64,000 bases of DNA from Gnomoniopsis sp. IMI 355080. Taxonomy: Eukaryota > Ascomycota > Sordariomycetes > Diaporthales > Gnomoniaceae. The position numbers were made by a program, and so were the translations under genes. The stretch is taken from the NCBI GenBank assembly GCA_027946555.1, contig JAPEVC010000051.1:56001-120000 (forward strand). Reading direction: 5' to 3'. Below, one piece after another: positions 12,227 through 21,668 of the stretch (position 1 is its first letter; every line of letters starts with the position of its first letter). The notes beneath the pieces were generated by a model. It ran no database searches. It was not told the DNA's origin and worked only from the letters and a program-made list of their open reading frames with translations.

Positions 12227-13027
12227 GTCTTTGGTGAGGGTGTATGACATGCCGAGATCGACGGACTAATCAAGGAAAAGGGGAAGGGCTGCCTTCTGTT
12301 CGTGGTCCCGACACGATGATTGGATTTAGGAGGGCGCGAGATATGTGAACCCGCTGCATGATACCCATTCTTGTCAGCATTGTATATGCAATATAAATTG
12401 GCGATATGACCCTGACAAAAGGATCACACAATTCTCTTCAATCGTTGCCCGAGCATCTACTAGTGCTGGCTGCAAACAATTGTTTTGGTCAAGGAGAAGC
12501 GAAATCTTGCGGTGCAGTGCGATGTGAAATGCTGTCTAATCATGTCAAACGTCAAATGGATCAACAAAGCCCATTGTTACGCAGTGGCGGTTGACCCTAG
12601 TCTACTACTTTCGCGGTTTGTGAGGGTCTTGGGACCAGGCCCTGAGGCGATTCGGCCCTGTCCAGCGGCTCCAGAAAGCCTAGTGTGGCGCTTGAGACTT
12701 CCCCGGATCTGCGACGTCATGTGCTTCTCTTTGGAGTTCCCGATCCGTGACCACCCTCACTTCCTAGAGTCAAGCTTATAACAGGCTTTCACCCCGTTTC
12801 ACAACAAATGCGTCGTTATCTACCATACTCTACCTTTGACGCTGATTGCAAGTCTATGACCCTATTATTCTATCAACCTAATCTGAACAATATTGCTGAG
12901 TCAAATTGCGATTCTTAGCGAAGGTCTTCGAAAATGCCAGAGCCCTTCGACTGGCCAAGTCAGTGACTTCAAGGCATATCCATCCATTAATACGGCACCT
13001 CAGTGAACCTACAACGACCACCTAAAG
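12227..13027. other. Intergenic region between secreted-protein genes
   Basis: 801 bases with no supported gene; it should contain the 3' UTR of the small secreted protein and the promoter of the lipase. Confidence 0.55.
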
Positions 13028-14188
13028 ATGCGTCCGATACCATCAGTATGGTTTCTCTCTCTTCTTACCCTGGTTACCGCCATCGCGGCGCTGTTTTCCC
13101 AAGCCGAAACCATCTTTCAACGACCCATCTCCTTCCCACACCCGGACGTCGACAATCACCTCTCAGCAACCTCCATCTCGCCGTCCTTGTTCACAGACAT
13201 TGAGCGCCTTGCCCGCCTCGTCGACATCACCTACTGCGTTGGCACGTCAGGCATTTATCAACCTTTCACGTGCGCCTCACGCTGCAAAGAGTTTCCCAAT
13301 GTCCGTCTTGCATCAACATGGAATACAGGCGTGCTTTTGAGCGATAGCTGCGGCTATGTCGCAGTGGATGATGGCGCTGGGGACGGCGAAGAGAAGCCTG
13401 CGATCATCGTAGCCTTCCGCGGCACATACAGCCTCGCCAACACGGTCGTGGACCTAAGTACCGTGCCGCAGAAGTACGTACCATACCCCGACCCGGGCGA
13501 CAGTGGCAACAAGAAGACGGGCCCCGGCACTGAGCAGAAATGCGACAATTGCACGGTCCACATGGGGTTTCTAGAGAGCTGGAGGCAGGCGCGCAGGCTT
13601 GTGCTGCCGGTACTGAAGAACGTGCGGGCTACGCACCCGGGCTATCCCATTCGCATTGTCGGCCACTCCCTCGGCGGCTCGGTGGCGTGTCTTGCGGCGT
13701 TGGAGCTGAAGCTCGCGCTGGGTTGGGACGATGTGACCGTCACGACCTTTGGTGAGCCGCAGCTCGGCAACGCGGGGTTCGTCGACTTTGTAGACAAGGT
13801 CTTTGGCTTGGCTGACGAAGATGGCCAAGACTTGGACTTAGAAAAGCGGACCTACCGGCGCGTCACACACGTCGACGACCCGGTGCCGTTACTACCGCTG
13901 AGTGAGTGGGGATATAGGTCTCATGGCGGCGAGGTGTTTATCACCAAACAGCATCTGTCGCCTGGATTGGAGGACTTGAGACTCTGCAAAGGAGACGAAG
14001 ACCCGACGTGTATTGCGGGCAGCGACGAGGGCCTTTTGGGAATTCCTTCGAGGCTGAAGCTGTGGCAATTATTGTTTGCTCATCGAGATTACTTCTGGAG
14101 GCTGGGCTTATGCGTTCCTGGGGGTGATCCGTCGGATTGGGGTCGGCCGCCTTATAATGTGTCTGATGGGCGTCCGGATGAGCTGTGA
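13028..14188 (+). CDS. Secreted class 3 lipase (Lipase_3 alpha/beta hydrolase)
   Basis: A single uninterrupted frame of 386 residues. The first 26 residues form a signal peptide. The nucleophile elbow GHSLGG places the catalytic Ser at residue 214. The Asp in DPVPLLP (about 284) and the His in AHRDYF (about 352) complete the triad expected of the Rhizomucor/Thermomyces lipase family, and IVAFRGT (127-133) is the oxyanion-hole strand typical of Lipase_3. Cys pairs near 70/83/87 and 172/175 could form disulfides. It probably hydrolyses acylglycerols outside the cell; the precise substrate (triacylglycerol, ferulate or other) is not shown by sequence. The start at 13028 is the first ATG that gives the signal peptide. 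Confidence 0.9.
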   Translation: MRPIPSVWFLSLLTLVTAIAALFSQAETIFQRPISFPHPDVDNHLSATSISPSLFTDIERLARLVDITYCVGTSGIYQPFTCASRCKEFPNVRLASTWNTGVLLSDSCGYVAVDDGAGDGEEKPAIIVAFRGTYSLANTVVDLSTVPQKYVPYPDPGDSGNKKTGPGTEQKCDNCTVHMGFLESWRQARRLVLPVLKNVRATHPGYPIRIVGHSLGGSVACLAALELKLALGWDDVTVTTFGEPQLGNAGFVDFVDKVFGLADEDGQDLDLEKRTYRRVTHVDDPVPLLPLSEWGYRSHGGEVFITKQHLSPGLEDLRLCKGDEDPTCIAGSDEGLLGIPSRLKLWQLLFAHRDYFWRLGLCVPGGDPSDWGRPPYNVSDGRPDEL

Positions 14189-16380
14189 GCGCTGTTCAAA
14201 ATGGGCCTTGAAGTGGGTATGGGAATTAATTGGTGACGCACATGGTTAATATGCCTGAATTCTTTTCCGAGCAAGGCGTCTGGCGGTTAGCAAATGGGCG
14301 GAGGCGCTCTGGGTGATTTCAATTTCGATGGACATGCACTTGGAAAAAGAAAAGGGTACAAATAGCGGCATGAGTGATGGTATCATGGCCCGAATGTTTA
14401 TATGATGTGCAATACTTTTATATGGCACGCCACGCTATTGTACTTCACGATGTGTCAATGTGTCATGGATGGTGATAGACCCACGAACGCGACCTCCGGG
14501 ATGTCCGATATGTACTCGAAGAATCATCACCCGCTGTCAAGTATTTACAACTGAAATGTGGGTTTGACTACATAAGCCATTCTTGTAGGAGAACAAGGGC
14601 CTCTCTGCATGTTCGAAGCAATGGTATCATGACGTTGTCCTGCTCTTACGCCATGGTCTTGTCAGAAAGAAGTCAAAATCAGGCTGTAACAGGAGCAGTG
14701 TATGACCTCGCAGATAAAAATTACTCGTGTGGCATCGAAGCCCAAAGAATCTGCCCAAGCCACTTGAATGTTACACGTAGCCACGCGCCACCGCATTGAC
14801 AACAGAGTTTGTCCGCGTGACCATCCAAACAACAACGGCCAGGCCCCGTCTTGGGGTTCGGGTCTACTATGTATCGAAGTCGAGGCTGACCACGAACCAG
14901 GGAAGATCCCAGGGCATTGGGTGGACAGCCCTGGCATGCCGCGGCTCAACCCGTATGGTTCCGGGGCTGCATGGTGAGGTGTGAGAGAGTTTGTTGGGGT
15001 CTGGCTAAGCTTGGAGGGAGGGGGAGGGGTAAAAAAAGACGGGAGGATGAGGAGGACGGGCTACTCTGTACGGAGTTGAGGAATTATGCGAATATGCGCA
15101 TTGGCTAGGTAGCCTTTACTCCGGGTTCCGGATTCCGTAGCTCGGGACTCCGAAGGGTGCAATGCGAAAGATAGCAACAGCTTAGTTTGGTGGGTTGGGG
15201 GATTATTATTTGCTACGTCGGTATATGGCAGCATGGCTGTGCTGAAGGGGTGGTACACATGACTGGTGGGTGGTCTTGTTCTGAGATGATGGAGACCTTG
15301 ACAACACCTTGACACATTGTGAGCTGCAGCAGTTCGCAAGTGTGCGCGCCCACACCAAAGCTTGGGCATGACTCTGTTGAATCCATCAGCCATTCAAGTC
15401 TCCAGAGGCTGCGGTGGTCATGCGAGCACAGGTAGGACGTATAGCAGAGGACAGTACCACATTGTAATAATGGTGACGAGATGATAGTAAATTGTAAATT
15501 GGTGGTGATTTCCAGATTTAGGGGGGGAACCAGAACTAAAAGGGGTCTAGGCAATTCCGATTGGGAAGAGACAGCCCACAGTACATATTGGTCAAATAAG
15601 GAAATGAGGCCGATCACAAGAATGTCGGTGTCGAGATAGCGTGGAGAGCACAGGGCCAGCTGGGTGGAGGAACGAGGGGGTATGTGCCACAGGTAGGTGG
15701 TAGAGACAAGCCAAGCCTAGAAAGATCACGCAGGCAGAAGAGATAGTACCTGATATCAGAAAGAAAAAACCCGTAGAGATCCATACAACAGAAGGATGTG
15801 ATATGTGTGATGCGATGCGCTGTCTTTTGCTGGCAAGGTGTGATGCGACCTTCATCATGGCATATGATTTTGTCCTTTTCAGGCAGGGCCCCTACCCGGC
15901 CGGGTACCTTCAGGTATCCACGAGGCACCTGGCAGGTGGGGGGTGGGATGAATACCGAGCGGTAGGTACCTGGTGTGCCTACCTATACCTTGGTAGCCTT
16001 TGCTGCAATTTGACAGGTATGCACTAGCGCCGCCGTGTGCCGTGCATGCTTTGGCCGCCTGGTACGAAGTAGATTTGCAGAGTGCAGGTGCCCTGCCCTC
16101 TCTGCCCTGCCAGGCTCTGCTTGCCTCCTCCCAACTTACCTAATAAGTCTGTCCCTTTCGACTGCCAGCCAGAGCAAAAGAGCCACAGCCAGCCCAGCCA
16201 ATCTTTCCACCGCCGTCCTCTGTCTCAAAACAAGAATCAAAGATCGCCGACATACAACAACACATCACCTTCGTCGCCTGCTCAGCAACTCTCCCACCAC
16301 AGAGCCTTTTCTCTCTCCCCACATTCGACTTCTATCCCCTCTCCTACACTCGTCAATCGACCTGTGCCACTACTGAAAAA
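14189..16380. other. 2.2 kb intergenic region upstream of the 14-3-3 gene
   Basis: No supported gene. Open frames such as 15213-15617 (minus) have no domain. CCTAGG/GTAGGTA-type pieces occur at about 15960-15998. The last 250 bases before 16381 are strongly pyrimidine-rich on the plus strand, as in promoters and leaders of highly expressed fungal genes. Confidence 0.55.
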
Positions 16381-17697
16381 ATGGCGACTGAGGTGAGTTC
16401 AAGCCAAGCCCAACACACAAGTCTGCTCTGCCGACCCTCCCCTTCGTCTTCCTGCCTGCTCCCACCTCTTGTCCCCAGGTCTCGTGCTGCTGCTTCCTTC
16501 TCACCCTCACTCAAGTGGTGATGGTCCTCGATTGTGGCCTTGTTGGCTCCCATCTGCACCACCGTTGAGACCCTTCCCCACCGCCATGTGTTTCCTGTCC
16601 GCGTCCAGTACATTGCTAACGTCTGGCCGCAAATTCTAGCGTGAAAGGTTCGTTCCATTGTGTTTGACTCGGCCGTGAATGTCCTACCCCGCGACGCTCA
16701 TAACTGACCGAATCCCCCGCAACAGCAAGACTTTCCTCGCCCGACTGTGCGAGCAGGCCGAGCGCTACGATGAGATGGTCCTCTATATGAAGGAGGTTGC
16801 CAAGCTCGGCGGCGAGCTCACCGTTGACGAGCGTAACTTGCTCAGCGTCGCCTACAAGAACGTCGTTGGTACCCGCCGTGCCTCCTGGCGCATCATCTCC
16901 TCCATCGAGCAGAAGGAGGAGTCCAAGGGATCCGACAAGCACGTCGGTACCATCAAGGAGTACCGGTCCAAGATCGAGTTGGAACTTGAGAAGGTCTGCC
17001 AGGATGTCCTTGACGTCCTGACTGACGCTCTCATTCCCAACGCTGCCACTGGCGAGTCCAAGGTCTTCTACCACAAGATGTATGTGTCCCTTATGCGACT
17101 CGACCCTCTCGCACAACCTCCGCTCGTTATCGGCAATATCAATATCTAACTTTGCTTTTTCCCTTGGCAACAGGAAGGGTGACTACCACCGCTACCTTGC
17201 CGAGTTTGCCTCGGGCGAGAAGCGCAAGGGCGCTGCTACCGCTGCCCACGAGGCCTACAAGGTAAGAATCTATGGCGAATCATTTCGACTGGTCCGAAAG
17301 CGCCCAGCACTAATACGTCCAATCTTCGCAGGCCGCCACCGATGTCGCCCAGACCGAGCTGACCCCCACCCACCCCATCCGCCTCGGCCTGGCCCTCAAC
17401 TTCTCCGTATTCTACTACGAGATCCTGAACTCGCCCGACCGTGCTTGCCACCTGGCCAAGCAGGCCTTCGATGACGCCATCGCCGAGCTCGACTCTCTCT
17501 CTGAGGAGTCTTACCGTGACAGCACTCTCATCATGCAGCTGCTCCGTGACAACCTCACCCTTTGGACCTCGTCTGACAACGGTGAGGCCGAGGCTGCCCC
17601 CGCTGATGCCGCCAAGGAGGACAAGCCCGCAGAGGAGAAGGCTGAGGAGCCCAAGCCTGCTGCTGAGGGAGAAGCCGCACCTGCTGAGTCGACCTAA
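16381..17697 (+). CDS. 14-3-3 protein
   Basis: Five coding exons: 16381-16392, 16640-16647, 16726-17079, 17174-17261 and 17332-17697, giving 275 residues. The first three exons join to MATERESKTFLARLCEQAER, the standard fungal 14-3-3 start. The second exon is only 8 bases (CGTGAAAG) between good AG and GT sites; leaving it out breaks the frame. The body shows the conserved signatures RNLLSVAYKN-like (ERNLLSVAYKNVVG) and DNLTLWTSD, and the amphipathic groove residues of helices 3-9. A Glu/Ala/Lys-rich acidic tail follows. 14-3-3 proteins are dimeric adaptors that bind phospho-Ser/Thr sites and act in signalling and cell-cycle control. Very strong C-ending codon bias suggests high expression. 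The first intron is 247 bases, long for this window. Confidence 0.95.
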
Positions 17698-19301
17698 GCG
17701 ATTCCATTATCCTTTGTGCGCCGGGAACATCAAAAGTCGAAAGAGTTGCGTCCTCCGCTATCTTCAAAGCGTCTGTGTTAGTCATGGACGAGTGACTTTG
17801 AAGCACCGGTGGAGGGTCGGAAAGAAGGCGATTTATGGCATTGGGTCACGATCGGCATAACTCTTTTAGGGAGTTTGTGGTGATGGGTAGCGAGGGTACA
17901 GGGCTGTCTTCTGTTCTTTTATTTTGATTTCCAAGAGGGGAGGGAGGGATTACGGTCTAGGGTTTCTGCCGCTTGGTCAAACTCAAGGCATTTGGGCCCA
18001 CATTCTCTCCCCATTGGTGTCTACCACCCTGAAGGAGAGGCCCAAACACTGGAATATTTCATCAGGGTTTATGTTGATTTCCTTACTCCCCCCCCCCCCC
18101 GCCTGTCTCGTGTCTTTTTGCCTATTTCATATTGAGAGTGGTGGTTGCGGTATTCCCCCCCAACTGTTTATCAGTTCACACCAGACAATTGTAAAGCCCC
18201 AGAAAAATCAAAACAGTCATCAATCAACCTAAGACATGCCTTGATTGCGCGCAGAAGTGATATCTTTGGGGCCTTGTCAAGAATACGAAGGACGTGAACC
18301 GAATCCTTATAGGGTCTTTTTTTTTCCCTCGTCGCATTTGGCTGGAAAAAAGTTGTCTGCTAGACTTGTGGTAATTGGGAACTATGCGAATGTCCCCCAC
18401 CCTTCCCGACTTCTCAGCCTTAGGCTCACTGCCTACTATGCCACGACTGCTCGGCCTACATCATGATCTCGCCCAATCCTCTGTACCAGTCATTGATGTC
18501 CTTGACCCGTCGCAGCACATTGGCAGACCCGTCGTAACGCTCGTCCACCTCACAATCAGTCATCTGCGTCGTGTCCTGGGATGCAATAAGAATCAAAAAG
18601 TTTGAGGAAGAAGAAGCAACGTGAGACTCTCCTGGTCGATCATACAGGTAACCCACTATAGGCCACCGACCATCTCACTAAAAGCGTATGCACCCACGTT
18701 ATATAGGTCGAGGAAAAACTTTTTCTTCGCTGACATATGCAGTCATCCATTCCAAGCATGTGCACTCGTTTTGGCCTACGTGCCGTTGTGAGACTTGCAC
18801 CCCACACGAAGGTCTGCCCAAACATAGCATTCTTGGCACCCCGACTCTCTTCGAACCCAAAGAGCCACGAGAATCTCACTTGCCCCAACGCGTGTGCGGG
18901 AGGGCGTAGCAGTACCTCTCTTGCTTGGTCTGGACTCTTGCTCATAAAATGCCACAAGACTCTGGGCGCTTTCCTCATGCCATGTCAACTCGCAGCAAGT
19001 GAAGCAGCTGCCCTAACCATAGGTCTCTCTCTACGCTTATAGCTAGGTGGCAGCATTGGCAGCAAACCTTTTACAGAAGTTGGGCACGGATGCGGAAGAG
19101 GGACCAAGTCGAGGCCTCTTGTCGAAGAATCTACTGTAGATCAGGCTCAAGACTACATGGATATGTGCAGAATAGAAGATTGTCGTGCTTCTACTAAAAT
19201 TTTGTATAGCACTGGTATCTAACTGTTCCTAAGGCCGTTCTATCTGACATGATCGAAAGCAGAGCATTCTTTGCTTCTGAAAAAAACTCTTTTGAAAGAA
19301 A
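17698..19301. other. 1.6 kb intergenic region between convergent genes
   Basis: No supported gene. A run of 13 C residues lies at 18088-18100. The first part should be the 14-3-3 3' UTR. Confidence 0.55.
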
Positions 19302-19901
19302 TCACCCCTTGCCCTGCTTCGACGCGCTCTTTGCCAGTAACTTTTGTGCCCTCTTCAACCTCGCCATCTTTTCATCCAAAACTCGCTTGGTGTTATCATT
19401 ATCGTCGGAGCTGCCAGGCAGAAAGTTGGAAGATGATCTATCGCTGTTGTCGTCATCATCGGCAGATGAGGTTGAAAACATCTTCGTCGATAGTGCCGGG
19501 TCGTATCTTTTCTCGCTATTCCCTGATCGAAAAGCCGTCATGGCCGATTTGAGACCGCGGAACATAGATCCGGAGTTGTTTTGTCGTGCTTCTGGGTCTG
19601 CTGAGTGTCCCGAGCCGTCTGATGCTTCCATAGGAGGCCCCGCGCCCTTGCAATATCGACCGCAGACCGCACATATAGTAGATGTCGACGAGGTTTGCGT
19701 TTGAATGGAACGTTGAGAGGGTGATGTTAGGAGGTCCGAGGCATGACCGTGGCGCTTATCGCTGGCGCAATTCTGCTGTGCTTCGTAGAGAACGGCTTCG
19801 TCTAGCCATATCTCAATCTGTCTTCGTCGTTTTGACGTTAATAATTTGCTTGCCGTCCTGTCCGTCGCAGGAGGCGCAGGAGCGGGAAGAGACGTCGTCA
19901 T
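19302..19901 (-). CDS. Hypothetical protein, 199 residues
   Basis: A single frame from an ATG at 19901 to a stop at 19302. The N-terminal half has a helix-like, charged segment (RRQIEIWLDEAVLYEAQQ) and a short Cys cluster, CAVCGRYC, that could bind a metal. The middle is Ser/Asp-rich and probably disordered, and the C-terminus is a basic amphipathic helix (LDEKMARLKRAQKLLAKSAS). I recognise no family. The ordered composition of the two ends argues for a real gene. It follows another minus-strand gene by 84 bases, so the two could be separate genes or, less likely, parts of one spliced gene; I saw no good donor/acceptor pair joining them. Confidence 0.55.
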   Translation of the reverse strand: MTTSLPAPAPPATDRTASKLLTSKRRRQIEIWLDEAVLYEAQQNCASDKRHGHASDLLTSPSQRSIQTQTSSTSTICAVCGRYCKGAGPPMEASDGSGHSADPEARQNNSGSMFRGLKSAMTAFRSGNSEKRYDPALSTKMFSTSSADDDDNSDRSSSNFLPGSSDDNDNTKRVLDEKMARLKRAQKLLAKSASKQGKG

Positions 19902-19985
19902 AATATGTGATGTATATGTGATTTTCTACACGTCACTCTCCTCGTCATGCTCTGCTCTCGGTTTCGCTGAGAACTGCTGAAGTAT

Positions 19986-20681
19986 TTATTTGTGACGCCT
20001 CTCTCCGTGCAGAGGCTCTTCGTTACGACTCCGTTGACGGCGAGGTCCTTGGCGAGATTGTTCACCATGGGACTCGCGGCGGTGGTGGTGACTATGGGTC
20101 TCTTGACGATTTTGAGTCCGGGAGTCTTCCAGATGGCCTTGTTGATCACAAGACACTCGACGACGATGGGGTTCTGGACGGGATGAAGTGTGAGTATCTG
20201 TACTACTACTGGGCTCCGCACGACTGATTGGCTCTTCGCGACCGAAAGACTCTCTTCTGCGAGCAGACTCTTTGCGACCAGATGCCGCGGTGCCACCATG
20301 GACCTCGCGAGCAACTGGATGTTCCCCTTGGAGCCTCCTGTGACCACGAGACTCACGAAGACGCAGCTCATTCTGGGGCGCCTCGGCGTTGGCCGTCGCG
20401 AGCTTCGTCGCGCGGGCAGCCTGGCGCTCGCGCTCCATGGTCTTGCGGCGGGCATCAACCTCCTGTTCCTCTCTACGCCAGCGACGGCCCTCTCGGAAAG
20501 TCGTGATTCCCATGTAGCACGTGACGGCCGGTATCACAAGCAACGCGCAGGCGCTGCACACCACGATGATGATGTTGGCGGTCTTCATCGTGACACCCAG
20601 TGGGCCATCGTCGAGGCGTAGCGGGAGCCCGCGGGTCTCGATGTTGTAGGGGTCGAGATCCCAGAACTTTTGATCGTCCAT
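19986..20681 (-). CDS. Hypothetical single-pass membrane protein with a long basic tail
   Basis: Reading from the ATG at 20681 gives 231 residues; an in-frame ATG at 20732 would add 17. About 35 N-terminal residues (MDDQKFWDLDPYNIETRG...) precede one strong membrane segment, IIIVVCSACALLVIPAVTCY, at about residues 38-57. A Lys/Arg/Glu-rich coiled region (REGRRWRREEQEVDARRKTM) and a very polar Arg/His/Ser-rich tail follow. The positive charges after the helix suggest a cytosolic tail. I do not recognise the family. The start at 20681 is preferred because it lies close to the compact conserved-looking N-terminus, but this is not certain. Confidence 0.55.
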   Translation of the reverse strand: MDDQKFWDLDPYNIETRGLPLRLDDGPLGVTMKTANIIIVVCSACALLVIPAVTCYMGITTFREGRRWRREEQEVDARRKTMERERQAARATKLATANAEAPQNELRLRESRGHRRLQGEHPVAREVHGGTAASGRKESARRRESFGREEPISRAEPSSSTDTHTSSRPEPHRRRVSCDQQGHLEDSRTQNRQETHSHHHRRESHGEQSRQGPRRQRSRNEEPLHGERRHK

Positions 20682-21668
20682 GTTGGATGCTCTGGCTATG
20701 TTTGAATCGAGAAATGGATGTGTACGAACCAAGGTGGAATGTTAAGTGGTGATATGATGGTGAGGAAGTTGCGAGAATAATTTTGAAAGTTCTGGTGGGT
20801 TGCGCTTGCAGTGATTCGGGACAGGGAGGATACGCTTGAAGGAATAACGAACCATGTGATAATGAACTGTAGTCCGGCGTGAAGCTAGTAAGCTGTCATC
20901 GCGTGCTCCACGCCCGCCGCCATGTGCCTCTAGACTGGTACTTTGAGCCTGTCACAAGCCTGTGCACACACCCAAGACCTCCAGGTTTGACTTGTTGCAC
21001 AACTCGAGCTTCACCAATGAACAATACTGCAGCGACCATATTCAGTGGATGGTCAACCAAGATCGATCGTCTAAATACATCCCGCCATCCTCCAAGGCTT
21101 GCTGGCGCTGCACGCAGAGACTCACCACGGATCTCGAGGCATGATCATACACCGGCCTCGAACCTGAGTATAATTGCGGGACTGTATATGGGGTGATCGT
21201 CACTGGTTTCAAGCTTGTATAGAAGCAAGATGGCCGTACGTAGGGATTTCAACATTCGGCATGGAGTTGGGAAAGGAGTAAACTGGGGGGGGGGCCAAGA
21301 CATGTCGTTAAATGAGTCTGTTCAAGTATTTTGCGCACCGTGCAGTCGTCTGGATAGCAGCGCAATTCGCGAACGTACACAGTGCTTCTGCCGTTGTACA
21401 CTGTGCTTTGGACTAATTTCACTGTCCTACGCGTGTCCAAGAACGTCAAAGTTCTATCCGTGGAACTCAGCAATGACAATGCTTTTATTCTGAAAGGCTG
21501 TAGTTCTCGACTGAGAAGCATGCCAAGTCTCATAGTCTACCGCCATGCCTCGCCACAAGAACACTGCGCCATTCTCCCCCAAACAACGCAGTCATTGACA
21601 TCATGAAAGTCATCCCCACATCTCAGTTTCTCTAACGCCGGAGTAGTCGCCTGTGTTCCTCCTCTCAG
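20682..21668. other. Intergenic region, about 1 kb
   Basis: No supported gene. A run of 10 G residues lies at 21285-21294. It should hold the promoter of the membrane-protein gene and the 3' UTR of the phosphatase gene, both on the minus strand. Confidence 0.5.

Noticed and set aside
11675..14188. Secreted-protein cluster or biosynthetic cluster
   Set aside because: Only two neighbouring secreted-protein genes are present, with no backbone enzyme, regulator or transporter beside them.
19898..20621. 186-residue minus and 143-residue plus frames over the membrane-protein gene
   Set aside because: They lie in other frames of a better candidate that has a clear membrane helix.
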